Shown here in pieces: positions 51,247-60,551 of a stretch of DNA of 64,000 nt (its first letter is position 1; each line of letters starts with the position of its first letter). The stretch is from contig DASXUF010000052.1 of the NCBI GenBank assembly GCA_036504975.1, forward strand, positions 1-64,000, in the 5' to 3' direction. A program made the position numbers and the translations under genes. The stretch is from Candidatus Binatia bacterium (GTDB lineage Bacteria; Desulfobacterota; Binatia; UBA9968). The notes beneath the pieces are model-generated. The model saw only the letters and a program-made list of their open reading frames with translations. It searched no databases and was not told where the DNA came from.

Positions 51247-52983
51247 ATGGCCGACGTAGCAGTCCCCGTCGTCAACGTCAGATTCAGCGCCATCCGGCGG
51301 TCGCTCAACGGCGGCGTGCTCCTCATGGCGCTGTTGATCGGTGTCATGGGGTTTTACGTTCTCTATCCGCTCATTCTGATTCTCATCAACAGCTTCAATA
51401 TCGCGACCATCGCCGAGCCGCCGGTCTATGGCCTCCAGGCGTGGCGCGACGCCTTCAGCGAGCCCGGCATATGGCGCTCGCTGTGGAACAGCGTCAAGGT
51501 CGGCATCGCGCTTCAAGCCGTGGCGCTGCCGCTCGGCATATTTATCTCGTGGTTGCTCTCGCGGACCAACATCTACTTTTCCTCCGGCTTCGAAGTCTTC
51601 TTCTGGGTCTCTTTCATCATGCCCAACATCGCCACGACTTTCGGCTGGATGTTGCTGCTCGACCCGAACACGGGACTCATCAACACGTGGCTTAGAGATC
51701 TTCCTCTGATCGGCGGCCTGAACTTCAATATATACTCGTTCTGGGGAATCATCTGGGCGCACGTGGTGTCGAACGGGATCTCCACCAAAGTGATGCTGAT
51801 GACGCCGGCGTTCCGCCGCATGGACGCTTCGCTCGAAGAGGCGAGCCGCATGTCCGGCGCCAGCACCTGGACGACGATGCTCCGCATCACCGTCCCGATG
51901 ATGACGCCGATCATCGTCGTGGTTTTTCTCTTGAGCGTCATCCGCATCTTCAGCAGCTTCGAAACCGAGCTGCTTTTGGGCGTGCCGTGGGGGTTTTACG
52001 TCTATTCGACGAAGATCGTCGATCTCGCGCGGCAGGAGCCCCCGCTGGTGAACCAGGCGGCGGCGCTCGGCAGCATCATCCTGGTTTTTCTCGCGGTCTT
52101 CATTCCTCTGCAGCGAAAGCTGATCAACCGCCGTCAGTTCACCACCGTGACGGGCCATTTCAAGCCGCGCATCATCGACCTCGGAGCCTGGCGCTGGCCG
52201 GCGACCGCGTTCGTGGCGCTCGTCGTGTTTCTTCTCGACTTCGTGCCGGTGTTGAGCGTCTTGGGCGGCAGCTTCATGACCCGCTTCGGATTTTTCAACC
52301 TGCCGAAGACCTGGACGGTCCAGTATTGGACCATGGCGCTCTCCGACTCGCGCATCACGATGGCGCTGCAAAACACCCTGATCGTGGCGGTGAGCGCCGC
52401 GGTGGTGGGCGCGTTGGTCTTTTCTCTGATCGCTTACGTGATCGTGCGCACGAAGCTTCCCGGCCGCGCGATTCTGGATTCGATCTGCTGGCTTCCTTCG
52501 GCGATTCCCGGAGTGCTCGCGGGCCTGGGGCTTCTATGGCTCTTTTTAGGAACGCCCGTCTTCCGTCCCTTTTACGGGACCATGTATTTGCTCGTCATCG
52601 CCTACGTGCTCGGCGGGATCACGCTTGCGACGCAGATTTTGAAGGCCAACTTCATCCAGCTCGGCAGCGAATTGGAAGAGGCCTCGCGCATGTCCGGCGC
52701 CGGCTTCTGGCGCACTTACTTCGGCATCGTGATTCCTTTGATGGCGCAGTCGATCGTGATGGTCGCCGTCATCAAGTTCATGTTCGCCTCCCAGCACGCG
52801 TCGAGCGTGATCCTGCTGGCGACATCGGAGACGCGGACGTTGATTCTCCTCGCGCTCGATCAGGTCTTCGCCGGCCATCGCGAAGTCGCCAGCATCACGG
52901 TCGTGTTCATCATGGCGCTGACCCTGGGCGTGGCGTTGGTCGCGCGCTCCTTCGGACTGAAAGTCGGACTGCGCACGGAATAA
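51247..52983 (+). CDS. ABC transporter permease, double-length FbpB type, 2
   Basis: ATG 51247 is the start, after an AGGGGGG ribosome site. The frame extends upstream into the bicupin gene and is ignored there. The 578 residues have two permease halves, with EAA loops SLEEASRMSGASTWTTMLRI and LEEASRMSGAGFWRTYFGIV. It is followed by an ATPase gene 21 bases later. This transporter lies between a bicupin gene and a further permease. Confidence 0.92.
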   Translation: MADVAVPVVNVRFSAIRRSLNGGVLLMALLIGVMGFYVLYPLILILINSFNIATIAEPPVYGLQAWRDAFSEPGIWRSLWNSVKVGIALQAVALPLGIFISWLLSRTNIYFSSGFEVFFWVSFIMPNIATTFGWMLLLDPNTGLINTWLRDLPLIGGLNFNIYSFWGIIWAHVVSNGISTKVMLMTPAFRRMDASLEEASRMSGASTWTTMLRITVPMMTPIIVVVFLLSVIRIFSSFETELLLGVPWGFYVYSTKIVDLARQEPPLVNQAAALGSIILVFLAVFIPLQRKLINRRQFTTVTGHFKPRIIDLGAWRWPATAFVALVVFLLDFVPVLSVLGGSFMTRFGFFNLPKTWTVQYWTMALSDSRITMALQNTLIVAVSAAVVGALVFSLIAYVIVRTKLPGRAILDSICWLPSAIPGVLAGLGLLWLFLGTPVFRPFYGTMYLLVIAYVLGGITLATQILKANFIQLGSELEEASRMSGAGFWRTYFGIVIPLMAQSIVMVAVIKFMFASQHASSVILLATSETRTLILLALDQVFAGHREVASITVVFIMALTLGVALVARSFGLKVGLRTE

Positions 52984-53004
52984 CCGGCACTCGGCGGGAG
53001 ACGG

Positions 53005-54117
53005 ATGAGCTTCCTTCGCATTCAAGAACTCACCAAGCGCTTCGGTGAAGTCACCGCGGTCAGCCGATTGAATATCGAGATCCGCGACGGCGAGTTTTTC
53101 ACTCTCCTGGGATCGAGCGGCTGCGGCAAGACGACGACGCTCCGAATGCTCGGCGGCCTGGAGAAACCCGACGGCGGCGCGATCCATCTGGGCGAGCGCT
53201 GCCTCGTGTCGCACGCCGAAGGCGTTTTCATCAAACCCGAGCGGCGCGACATGGGGATGGTGTTCCAGTCCTACGCGCTGTGGCCGCACATGACGGTTTT
53301 CGAGAACGTCGCGTATCCGTTGAAGCTGCGCCGGATGAAGGGGCCGGTCATCCGCGAGAAAACCCGCGCGGCCCTAGAACTCGTTGGCCTCGGCGGTCTG
53401 GAGGAGCGCGCCGCGCCCGCGCTCTCCGGCGGGCAGCAGCAGCGCGTCGCGCTCGCGCGAGCGCTGGTCTTTTCGCCGCGCGTTCTGCTTTTGGACGAGC
53501 CGCTCTCCAACCTGGACGCGCGCCTGCGCGAGGAGATGAGGCGCGAGCTCAAGTCCCTGCAACGCCGCGTCGGCGTTACGGTCGTGTTCGTGACGCACGA
53601 CCAGATGGAAGCGCTCAGCCTCTCGGACCGCATCGCCATCATGAACTACGGTAGGCTCGAACAGGTCGGCACGCCGGAAGAGGTCTATTACAAGCCGGCG
53701 ACGCCGTTCGCGCGGGACTTTTTAGGAAAGGTATTCGCCTTGATGGGAAAAATCGTAGAAGCGAACGCCGACGGATGCCAGGTCGAGCTTAAAGATCTCG
53801 CCGCGCCGCCGGTGCGCGTCCGGGCCTGTCCTCCGGCCGTAGAGGGCGCGTGGACGGCCGGCAGGGAAGTGATGGTCGCGATCCGGCCCGAGCAGATCGC
53901 GCTCTCCGGCTCTACAACGGGCGGCAAGTGGAACGTTCTTCCCGTGACTCTGCAATCCAGCCAATTCCTCGGCGACCGCTACGAGTATACGGTCGGGGTC
54001 GGATCGGAGAGCCGCGTTTTGACGACGCCGGCTTCGAATCCGCTCAAACCGGGGCAACAGATTTACCTCGAGCTCGATCCTGAAGCGATCACGCTCTGGC
54101 CGACCTCGGCCGCCTGA
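53005..54117 (+). CDS. ABC transporter ATP-binding protein, PotA/FbpC type, 2
   Basis: The 370 residues have Walker A GSSGCGKTTTLRML, Q-loop MVFQSYALWPHM, signature LSGGQQQRVALARAL, Walker B VLLLDEPLSNLDARL and H-switch FVTHDQMEALSLSDR. The C-terminal TOBE-like part (REVMVAIRPEQIALSGSTT) is present. It follows permease 2 and precedes permease 3, so it may energise both. No third ATPase exists in the window. Confidence 0.94.
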   Translation: MSFLRIQELTKRFGEVTAVSRLNIEIRDGEFFTLLGSSGCGKTTTLRMLGGLEKPDGGAIHLGERCLVSHAEGVFIKPERRDMGMVFQSYALWPHMTVFENVAYPLKLRRMKGPVIREKTRAALELVGLGGLEERAAPALSGGQQQRVALARALVFSPRVLLLDEPLSNLDARLREEMRRELKSLQRRVGVTVVFVTHDQMEALSLSDRIAIMNYGRLEQVGTPEEVYYKPATPFARDFLGKVFALMGKIVEANADGCQVELKDLAAPPVRVRACPPAVEGAWTAGREVMVAIRPEQIALSGSTTGGKWNVLPVTLQSSQFLGDRYEYTVGVGSESRVLTTPASNPLKPGQQIYLELDPEAITLWPTSAA

Positions 54118-54201
54118 TTTCATGGACACCGAAAGGTATTGCGCTTGGTCGTCGGGCGCGCGGAACCGATCGCCGCGGAGCATCGACGGCGGCATTTCAA
54201 A

Positions 54202-54290
54202 TTTCAAATCTCAGATTGCAATTTGAAATCTGAGATTTGAGATTCCGAGCTTGGTTCGACAAGCTCACCGCCCTGAGCAAAGTCGAAGGG
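54202..54290. repeat. inverted repeat and dispersed TTCGAC repeat
   Basis: TTTCAAATCTCAGATT (about 54202-54217) faces AAATCTGAGATTTGA (54226-54240). It is followed by TTCGACAAGCTCACCG and CTGAGCAAAGTCGAAGG (about 54256-54288), facing arms of the repeat at 18298 and 60437. It fills the gap between the ATPase gene and permease 3. Confidence 0.55.
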
Positions 54291-54303
54291 AAGCGAGGAT
54301 AGG

Positions 54304-55995
54304 GTGCGGCGACTACGAATCGAGGCGGAGACTTTCTGGTGCGCGGTCGTGCTCGCCGGGGTCGCTTTTTTCGTCCTCTATCCGATCCTTTTGATCGTCG
54401 TCAACAGCTTCCAGGTCTCCAAGCCCGGCGCGCCGCCGCTTTACGGCCTTGGCGGATGGCGCGCGGTCCTCTCCGAGCCCGGCATGCGCGGCGCGCTTTA
54501 CAACACCTTCGCGCTGCTCGTCAGCCGGCAGGTTCTTTCTTTTCCGGTCGCCGTCCTCATCGCCTGGCTGCTCGCCCGCACCGATCTTCCGGGCAAATAC
54601 GGCCTCGAGTTCATGTTCTGGCTCTGTTTCTTTCTGCCTTCGCTTTCGGTTACGCTCGGCTGGATCCTGATGCTGGATCCGGACTACGGCATTGCGAACC
54701 AGGTTTGGAAAACGCTCTTCGGCACCGCGACGGGGCCCTTCAACATCTATTCCTTCTGGGGCATCGTCTGGGCGCACATCGGCCACAACACGACTGCGGT
54801 GAAGGTCATGCTGCTGACCCCCGCCTTCCGCAACATGGACGCGTCGCTGGAAGAGGCTTCCGAGACCTCCGGCGCGAGCGCGATCGGCACCTTGGTGCGC
54901 ATCTTGATTCCGATCATGACGCCGGTCTTCATGGTCGTGCTCATCCTCGCGATCATCAACGGCCTGCAGGCGTTCGAGGTCGAGATGATTCTGGGCGCGC
55001 CGATCGGCCTCCACGTCTACAGCACCAAGGTCTATCAACTGGTCCAGGCCGAGCCGCCGTCCTTCGGTCCGGCGACGGCCCTCAGCACGCTCGTCCTTCT
55101 CGTGCTTCTTCCTTTGATCTTCACCCAGCGCCGGCTGATCGGCCAAAGACAATACACGACGATCACCGGGCGCTTCCGCCCCAAGCCGATCGCGCTCGGC
55201 AAATGGAAGGTTCCGGCGCTGATTTTTGTTTCGCTGGTGGCGGGCGTGATCACGCTCGTTCCGATGTCGTTCGTCCTGATGGGAACCTTCATGTCGCTCT
55301 TCGGCTTTTTTCACATCGAGCATCCCTGGACGCTCAGCAACTGGGCGCGCGTTTTCGACGACCCAATTTTTCTCTTGTCGCTGAAGAACACCATGCTCAT
55401 GTCGCTCGGCGCGGCGCTGTTTTCCGTGTCGCTGTTTTCCATCGTCGCCTACATCTCCGTCCGGACAAAGTTCGTCTGGCGGTCGGTGTTGGATTTCATC
55501 TCGTGGTTTCCCTCCGCCGTTCCCGGCATTTTGATGGGCATCGGCCTCTTGTGGCTGTTCCTCGACGTTCCGGTGTTCCGCTTTCTCTACGGCAGCATCT
55601 GGCTGCTCATCATCGCCACGGTCATCAGCAGCATCACCCTGGGCACGCAGCTTCTGAAGAGCAATCTGCTCCAGCTCGGCATGGAGCTGGAGGAAGCGTC
55701 CCAGGCCGTCGGCGCTTCGTGGTGGACGACGTTTCGCCGCATCGTCGCGCCGCTCATGTTTCCGAGTCTCCTGCTCGTCAGCGTGCTCAGCTTCATCCAC
55801 GCGGCGCGCGACATCAGCAACGTCGCTCTTCTGGCCACTTCGGGCAGCCGGACGCTCGCGCTCTTGCAGTTGGACTTTATGGTGTCGGGCCGTTACGAAA
55901 GCGCGGCGGTGGTGGCGACGATCGTGATGGCTTTGACGACGGGAGTCGCGCTGCTGGCGCGTTTCTTTGGACTGCGAGTGGGGATACGGACATGA
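54304..55995 (+). CDS. ABC transporter permease, double-length FbpB type, 3
   Basis: GTG 54304 gives 563 residues with two permease halves. EAA loops are LEEASETSGASAIGTLVRIL and LEEASQAVGASWWTTFRRIV; the second has an altered S-Q-A-V in place of A/S-R-V/M-S-G. About twelve helices can be traced. No ATPase follows, and three binding proteins come next, starting 24 bases later. It would have to use ATPase 2 or a distant one. Relation to permease 2 is close in order and length, suggesting duplication. Confidence 0.92.
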   Translation: MRRLRIEAETFWCAVVLAGVAFFVLYPILLIVVNSFQVSKPGAPPLYGLGGWRAVLSEPGMRGALYNTFALLVSRQVLSFPVAVLIAWLLARTDLPGKYGLEFMFWLCFFLPSLSVTLGWILMLDPDYGIANQVWKTLFGTATGPFNIYSFWGIVWAHIGHNTTAVKVMLLTPAFRNMDASLEEASETSGASAIGTLVRILIPIMTPVFMVVLILAIINGLQAFEVEMILGAPIGLHVYSTKVYQLVQAEPPSFGPATALSTLVLLVLLPLIFTQRRLIGQRQYTTITGRFRPKPIALGKWKVPALIFVSLVAGVITLVPMSFVLMGTFMSLFGFFHIEHPWTLSNWARVFDDPIFLLSLKNTMLMSLGAALFSVSLFSIVAYISVRTKFVWRSVLDFISWFPSAVPGILMGIGLLWLFLDVPVFRFLYGSIWLLIIATVISSITLGTQLLKSNLLQLGMELEEASQAVGASWWTTFRRIVAPLMFPSLLLVSVLSFIHAARDISNVALLATSGSRTLALLQLDFMVSGRYESAAVVATIVMALTTGVALLARFFGLRVGIRT

Positions 55996-56019
55996 GAAAA
56001 CCCGTTCAGGAGTAAAATT

Positions 56020-57132
56020 ATGATTTCTTCCCGCATACAAAGGGGCGCGGCGATACTGGCGCTGTTTCTTTTTCTCGGCTTCGTCTGGGAGGCGACCGCG
56101 CAAAGCAAGATGCCGAAGGAATGGGAGTCGGTCTTAGCCGCGGCGGAAAAGGAAGGCCAGCTCAATATCGCGGGACCTCCCGGCGACATCTACCGCCTCG
56201 CGCTCGTGGAGTGGTTTCAGAAAAAATTACCCAAGATCAAGGTCGAGTACAACGGCGCGAGCGGGCGCGACCAGGTGCCGCGCCTCACGCGCGAGCGCCA
56301 GTCCGGGATTTTCAATTGGGACCTCTACATCGGCGGGCCGACCTCGCCGTTGGGCGCGCTCAAACCGATCGGCGCCTTCGATCCGTTGATGCCGGAGATG
56401 CTTCTGCCGGAAGCGCTCGACGACGGCAAGTGGTACGGCGGGTTTCGCGCGGGATTCATGGATCTGGAGGAGAAGCTCTACTACGCGTTCGATGGCACCG
56501 GCTCCGACCTCGTCTACATCAACACCGACCTGGTTTCGCCCGCCGAGCTCAAATCCTTCAAGGATCTGGCGAACCCCAAATGGACGGGAAAAATCATCTG
56601 GGAAGATCCCCGGCAGGAAGGCTCGGGCCTCAATTCCGCCCTGTTGTTTTATCTGAGCTATGGAGAAGCCTTTCTGCGCAAGCTCCTGGGCGAGCAGAAG
56701 ATCGTTTTCACGCGCGACCGCAGACAGCTCACCGAATGGGTCGTGCGCGGCCGCTATCCGATCGCCGTCTCGCTTCCCTCCGACCAGCTCAAGATTTTCC
56801 TCGAAAAGGGCGTCGGCAAGAACGTGAAGCCGGTGGAGGATCCGGACTTCATCCAAGCGATCAACCCGGGCTTCGGCGCTTTCGGCGTCCTCAACCGCCG
56901 CCCGCACCCGAACGCGGCCAGGGTCTATCTTAATTTGCTGCTGTCGAAAGAAGGGCAGCTCAGTTGGGTGACCAAAGGCGGGGGGAGAAACAGCCGGCGT
57001 CTCGACGTCCCCCTAGGCGATCCGGAACTCGCGATCAAGCCCAACCAAAAATACGTCCAGAGTCAAAGCGAGAAGATGATCGAGCAGCGCAAGGCGGTCG
57101 TCAAGCTGGCCAAAGAGACGATTCCGCAGTAA
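56020..57132 (+). CDS. ABC substrate-binding protein, Fe3+/polyamine type, paralogue 5
   Basis: The 370 residues have a signal of about 28 (RGAAILALFLFLGFVWEATA). Mature landmarks are EWESVLAAAEKEGQLNIAGP, GDIYRLALVEWFQKKLPKIK, NGASGRDQVPRLTRERQSGI, WDLYIGGPTS and RRPHPNAARVYLNLLLSKEG. Together with paralogue 6 it forms a subgroup marked by AGPPGD, SGRD and RERQ-G segments not present in the others. It follows permease 3 directly and should be its main partner. Confidence 0.9.
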   Translation: MISSRIQRGAAILALFLFLGFVWEATAQSKMPKEWESVLAAAEKEGQLNIAGPPGDIYRLALVEWFQKKLPKIKVEYNGASGRDQVPRLTRERQSGIFNWDLYIGGPTSPLGALKPIGAFDPLMPEMLLPEALDDGKWYGGFRAGFMDLEEKLYYAFDGTGSDLVYINTDLVSPAELKSFKDLANPKWTGKIIWEDPRQEGSGLNSALLFYLSYGEAFLRKLLGEQKIVFTRDRRQLTEWVVRGRYPIAVSLPSDQLKIFLEKGVGKNVKPVEDPDFIQAINPGFGAFGVLNRRPHPNAARVYLNLLLSKEGQLSWVTKGGGRNSRRLDVPLGDPELAIKPNQKYVQSQSEKMIEQRKAVVKLAKETIPQ

Positions 57133-57144
57133 GGAGTTTTTACG

Positions 57145-58248
57145 ATGAAGTTTCCATCGTCGCTGCTCGGTTTTGTCGCGGGTTTTTTCCTTTTGCAGTC
57201 GGCGGCTGCGGCGGCCGAATCGAGTCCCTCCGCGCCGAAGGAATGGGCGGATGTCGTCCGCGCCGCCGAAGCTGAAAAGCAAGTCAGCATCGCGGGCCCG
57301 CCCGGGGATGCCTTCCGTGCGGCGATCACCGACGGATTTCAAAAAGCCTACCCGAAAATAAAAGTCGAGCTTCTTGGCGGGAGCGGGCGCGACAAGGTCG
57401 CGCGCATCCTGCGCGAGAGGCAGGCCGGACTTTACGAGTGGGACCTTTATATCTCGGGTCCGACTTCGGCGCTCGCGGCCTTTAAGCCTATCAACGCGTT
57501 CGATCCCTTCAGGCCGCTGCTCGTTCTCCCGGAAGTGAAGGACGATAAGAACTGGATCGGCGGCCTCGACGCCGGCTGGGCCGATATCGATAAAAAGCTG
57601 TACTACACCTTCGCGGGAACCTTGGCCGGCGACAACGTCCACGTCAACTGGGACTTCGTCCCGAAGGGCGAGATCAAATCGGCGCAGGATTTATTGGATC
57701 CCAAATGGGCGGGAAAGATCGTCATGCAGGATCCGCGCATCGAGGGCAAGGGGTTGAACGACGCCCTGGTGCTGTCGCTGGCCTACGGCGAGAGCTTCGT
57801 CAAGCGGCTTTTGCGCGAGCAGAAAATCGTCTTCACCAACGACCGGCGCCAGCTCGTCGAGTGGATCGTGCGCGGCCGCTATCCGATCGCGATGGGTCTC
57901 AACGAATACTTTCTTACGATCTTTCAGGAGAAAGGCGCGGGAAAAAACGTCGCCGCCGTAGTCGATCCGAAGACTGCCATGTACTGGTCGTCGGGCTCCA
58001 GCGGCATCGGCTTTTTCAACCGCGCGCCGCATCCGAACGCGGCCAAAGTCTACGTCAACTGGCTCCTGTCGCGCGCGGCGCAGGCCGATTGGATCAAGAC
58101 CGAGACCAACAGCCGGAGGGCGGACGTGCCGGCTTTCGACCCCGCGAGCGCTCTGAAGCCGGGGCAGACCTACCGCAACACGCAGGCCGAGGACATGCTC
58201 CCGGCGCGCAAGCAGATCGAGCGGCTCGCCAAGGAAGCGATCCAGTAA
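57145..58248 (+). CDS. ABC substrate-binding protein, Fe3+/polyamine type, paralogue 6
   Basis: The 367 residues have a 24-residue signal (SLLGFVAGFFLLQSAAAAAE). Landmarks KQVSIAGPPGDAFRAAITDG, LLGGSGRDKVARILRERQAG and YEWDLYISGPTSALAAFKPI tie it to paralogue 5, from which it probably arose by tandem duplication (gap 12 bases). The loop NEYFLTIFQEKGAGKNVAAV matches the EKGVGKNVKPV loop of paralogue 5. The C-terminal segment after APHPNAAKVYVNWLLSRAAQ is as in the family. Confidence 0.9.
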   Translation: MKFPSSLLGFVAGFFLLQSAAAAAESSPSAPKEWADVVRAAEAEKQVSIAGPPGDAFRAAITDGFQKAYPKIKVELLGGSGRDKVARILRERQAGLYEWDLYISGPTSALAAFKPINAFDPFRPLLVLPEVKDDKNWIGGLDAGWADIDKKLYYTFAGTLAGDNVHVNWDFVPKGEIKSAQDLLDPKWAGKIVMQDPRIEGKGLNDALVLSLAYGESFVKRLLREQKIVFTNDRRQLVEWIVRGRYPIAMGLNEYFLTIFQEKGAGKNVAAVVDPKTAMYWSSGSSGIGFFNRAPHPNAAKVYVNWLLSRAAQADWIKTETNSRRADVPAFDPASALKPGQTYRNTQAEDMLPARKQIERLAKEAIQ

Positions 58249-58305
58249 ACGTCGATGAAACCATCATTGCAACGCCGTTGTCGAATCGGGTATTCTTTTA
58301 TCGGA

Positions 58306-59436
58306 ATGAACCGAAATCAGTGGAAGATCGCGTGGATCCTGTTCGTGGTCGCTTTTTTGCCCGCTCGGTTTGATGCGATCGGCGCCGAGGTGAAGCCGGG
58401 GGGGGACGCCGAGTGGACCAAGCGGGTGGCCGCGGCAAAAAAAGAAGGCAAGCTGTCGGTCTTTCTGTTTCAGCGCGACAATATCGAAGCCGCAGTCAAA
58501 TCCTTCGAGAAGGCTTTTCCGGAGATTCAAGTTTTAACGGCGAGCGCATCGGCGCCGGAGACCGGGCCGCGCATCATGGCGGAGCGGAGAGCCGAAAAGT
58601 ATCTCTGGGATCTTTGTATCTGCGGCCCCACCACTCCTTACGCGGTTCTCTATCCCGCGAAGGCCCTGGATGCCGTCAAACCGGCGTTGATGCTGCCTGA
58701 AGTCGTGGATGAGTCCAAGTGGTGGGGCGGGAAGCATCACTACATGGACCCCGACGGACAGCATATCTTCGTTTTTTTGGGCAGCGTCGAGATGCCGAAC
58801 CTTTATTACAACAAAAATCTCGTCGACCCGAAAGAGATGCGCTCTTTTTGGGATTTGACGAATGCCAAGTGGCGGGGCAAGATCCTGGCCATGGATCCCC
58901 GCCAGCCGGGCCGGCAACGTGTCAGCGCGCGGTTTCTCTATCACATCCCGGAGCTTGGAGCGCCGTTTCTCGCGCGCCTATTTACGGAAATGGACGCGAG
59001 CCTGAGCCGGGACGACCGCCAGGCGATGGATTGGCTGGCCACGGGAAAATTCCCGCTATGTCTTTTCTGCGGCGATATCGACAAGGCGCGAGCGCAGGGC
59101 CTTCCGGTGGGAGAGTTTAGCACCTACACTTGGAAAGAGAGTCCGGCGATCTACTCGGGGAGCAACGGCACGGTGGCTTTAATGAACAACGCGCCGCATC
59201 CGAACGCGGCCAGAGTTTTCATCAATTGGCTCCTCTCCAGGGAAGGTCAGACGAATTTTCAGAAGGTCATGAATACGCCGGACGTAGTGATGGAATCGAT
59301 GCGCCAGGACATCGGCAAGGATCCGATCGCGCCGGAAAGGCGGCGCGCCCCCGGTGTGAAATATATTCTCATGGATACGCCCGAGCGGAGCGATCAGGCG
59401 CCGGTCGCGAAGCTGCTCAAGGAAATCATCAAATAA
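58306..59436 (+). CDS. ABC substrate-binding protein, Fe3+/polyamine type, paralogue 7
   Basis: ATG 58306 is preferred because it gives a normal signal (MNRNQWKIAWILFVVAFLPA, cleavage after IGA). ATG 58255 would add 17 basic residues (MKPSLQRRCRIGYSFIG) and is possible. The 376 residues show EWTKRVAAAKKEGKLSVFLF, MAERRAEKYLWDLCICGPTT, SKWWGGKHHYMDPDGQHIFV and APHPNAARVFINWLLSREGQ. It belongs with paralogues 8 and 9 by the WW(G/E)G..HHY motif. A LigB-type dioxygenase follows 16 bases later. Confidence 0.88.
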   Translation: MNRNQWKIAWILFVVAFLPARFDAIGAEVKPGGDAEWTKRVAAAKKEGKLSVFLFQRDNIEAAVKSFEKAFPEIQVLTASASAPETGPRIMAERRAEKYLWDLCICGPTTPYAVLYPAKALDAVKPALMLPEVVDESKWWGGKHHYMDPDGQHIFVFLGSVEMPNLYYNKNLVDPKEMRSFWDLTNAKWRGKILAMDPRQPGRQRVSARFLYHIPELGAPFLARLFTEMDASLSRDDRQAMDWLATGKFPLCLFCGDIDKARAQGLPVGEFSTYTWKESPAIYSGSNGTVALMNNAPHPNAARVFINWLLSREGQTNFQKVMNTPDVVMESMRQDIGKDPIAPERRRAPGVKYILMDTPERSDQAPVAKLLKEIIK

Positions 59437-59452
59437 TAGAACGGAGAATTTT

Positions 59453-60418
59453 ATGGCGGAAATCGTACTGGGACTTGGGACCTCGCACAGCCCGCAACTC
59501 AGCATCTCGTGGGAGGAGTGGAACCTGCTCAGGCAAAAAGACGAGACTGATCCACGGCTCGACTACAAAGGGCTGCTCGCGACCGTGCGGCAAAAAAAGC
59601 CCAATATCGAAGAGGAGCTGACGGAAGAAAAGTGGCGCAAGCGCTACGACGGCTGCCAGAAGGGGATCGCGGCGGTCGGCGCCGCGCTGAAGGCGGCCAA
59701 GCCGGACCTGGTCGTCGTCTTCGGCGACGACCAGCACGAGCAGTTCGGCGACGACAACATGCCGGCGTTCGCGCTCTATCATGGGAAAACACTGCCGGTG
59801 GTGCATCATACCGGCCGGAATCCGGCGGCGTGGAAAAGCGCCGAAGAACGCGGCTGGGCCGAGACCGACGCCGAGTATTCCAACGCAGTGGAGCTGGCGC
59901 AGCATTTGATCTCGGCGTTGACCGCGGACGAGTTCGACGTGACGCGCTGCAATCGGCTCCGGCCGGAGATCGGCGTCGGCCATGCCTTCAGCTTTCTTTA
60001 CCGCCGGATCTGGCCCGGCGGGAAGGTGCCGATGCTGCCGGTGATGGTCAACACCTACTATCCGCCGAACCAGCCGACGCCCAAGCGTTGTTACGATCTG
60101 GGGAAGGCGGTTCGGCGCGGCATCGAGTCGTGGAAGCAGAACGCGCGCGTCGTCTTGATGGCCTCGGGCGGCCTGAGTCACGTGATCATCGACGAAGAGC
60201 TGGACCAGATCACGATCGACGGCTTGATGAACAAGGACCGCAACAAGCTTTTTTCCCTGCCCCGTCCGAAACTCAAAGGCGGCACTTCCGAGATCCTCAA
60301 CTGGGTCGCGCTCGCAGGGGCGATGGAGAATAGCCGGATGGAGCTGATCGATTACATTCCCACGTACCGCTCTCCGGCGGGTACCGGCTGCGGCATGGGC
60401 TTCGCGAAGTGGAGCTGA
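59453..60418 (+). CDS. LigB-type class III extradiol dioxygenase
   Basis: The 321 residues match the LigB/protocatechuate 4,5-dioxygenase beta-like family: GLGTSHSPQLS with H12 and LVVVFGDDQHEQFGDDNMPA (D92, D93, H95), ending in a GGLSHVIIDEELDQITIDGL segment with the catalytic histidine. The C-terminus GTGCGMGFAKWS is family-like. Such enzymes split aromatic diols next to a hydroxyl using Fe(II), with possible substrates gallate, protocatechuate or 3-O-methylgallate. No alpha (LigA) subunit gene is seen. It fits with the gentisate-type cupin and Rieske enzymes as an aromatic ring-opening set. Confidence 0.85.
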   Translation: MAEIVLGLGTSHSPQLSISWEEWNLLRQKDETDPRLDYKGLLATVRQKKPNIEEELTEEKWRKRYDGCQKGIAAVGAALKAAKPDLVVVFGDDQHEQFGDDNMPAFALYHGKTLPVVHHTGRNPAAWKSAEERGWAETDAEYSNAVELAQHLISALTADEFDVTRCNRLRPEIGVGHAFSFLYRRIWPGGKVPMLPVMVNTYYPPNQPTPKRCYDLGKAVRRGIESWKQNARVVLMASGGLSHVIIDEELDQITIDGLMNKDRNKLFSLPRPKLKGGTSEILNWVALAGAMENSRMELIDYIPTYRSPAGTGCGMGFAKWS

Positions 60419-60436
60419 GTTAGGGACCACTGAGCG

Positions 60437-60540
60437 TGCTTCGACCCTTCGACATCGCTCAGGACAGGCAAGCTCAGCACGAACGGAAGACTTAATGCGC
60501 TATCTTCCTCTCTCCGTTCGCCCTGAGCGCGTCGAAGGGC
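60437..60540. repeat. dispersed palindromic repeat (TTCGAC...CTCAG type)
   Basis: CCCTTCGACATCGCTCAGG (about 60445-60463) and CCCTGAGCGCGTCGAAGGG (about 60520-60539) are facing arms; an additional AAGCTCAGCACGAACGG copy lies between. The right arm is inside an N-terminal extension of the next reading frame. Confidence 0.65.
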
Positions 60541-60551
60541 CAGATTTCGAA

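Noticed and set aside
54313..56103. 596-codon minus-strand frame opposite permease 3
   Set aside because: Extremely charged antisense product of transmembrane codons; no start-site or family support.
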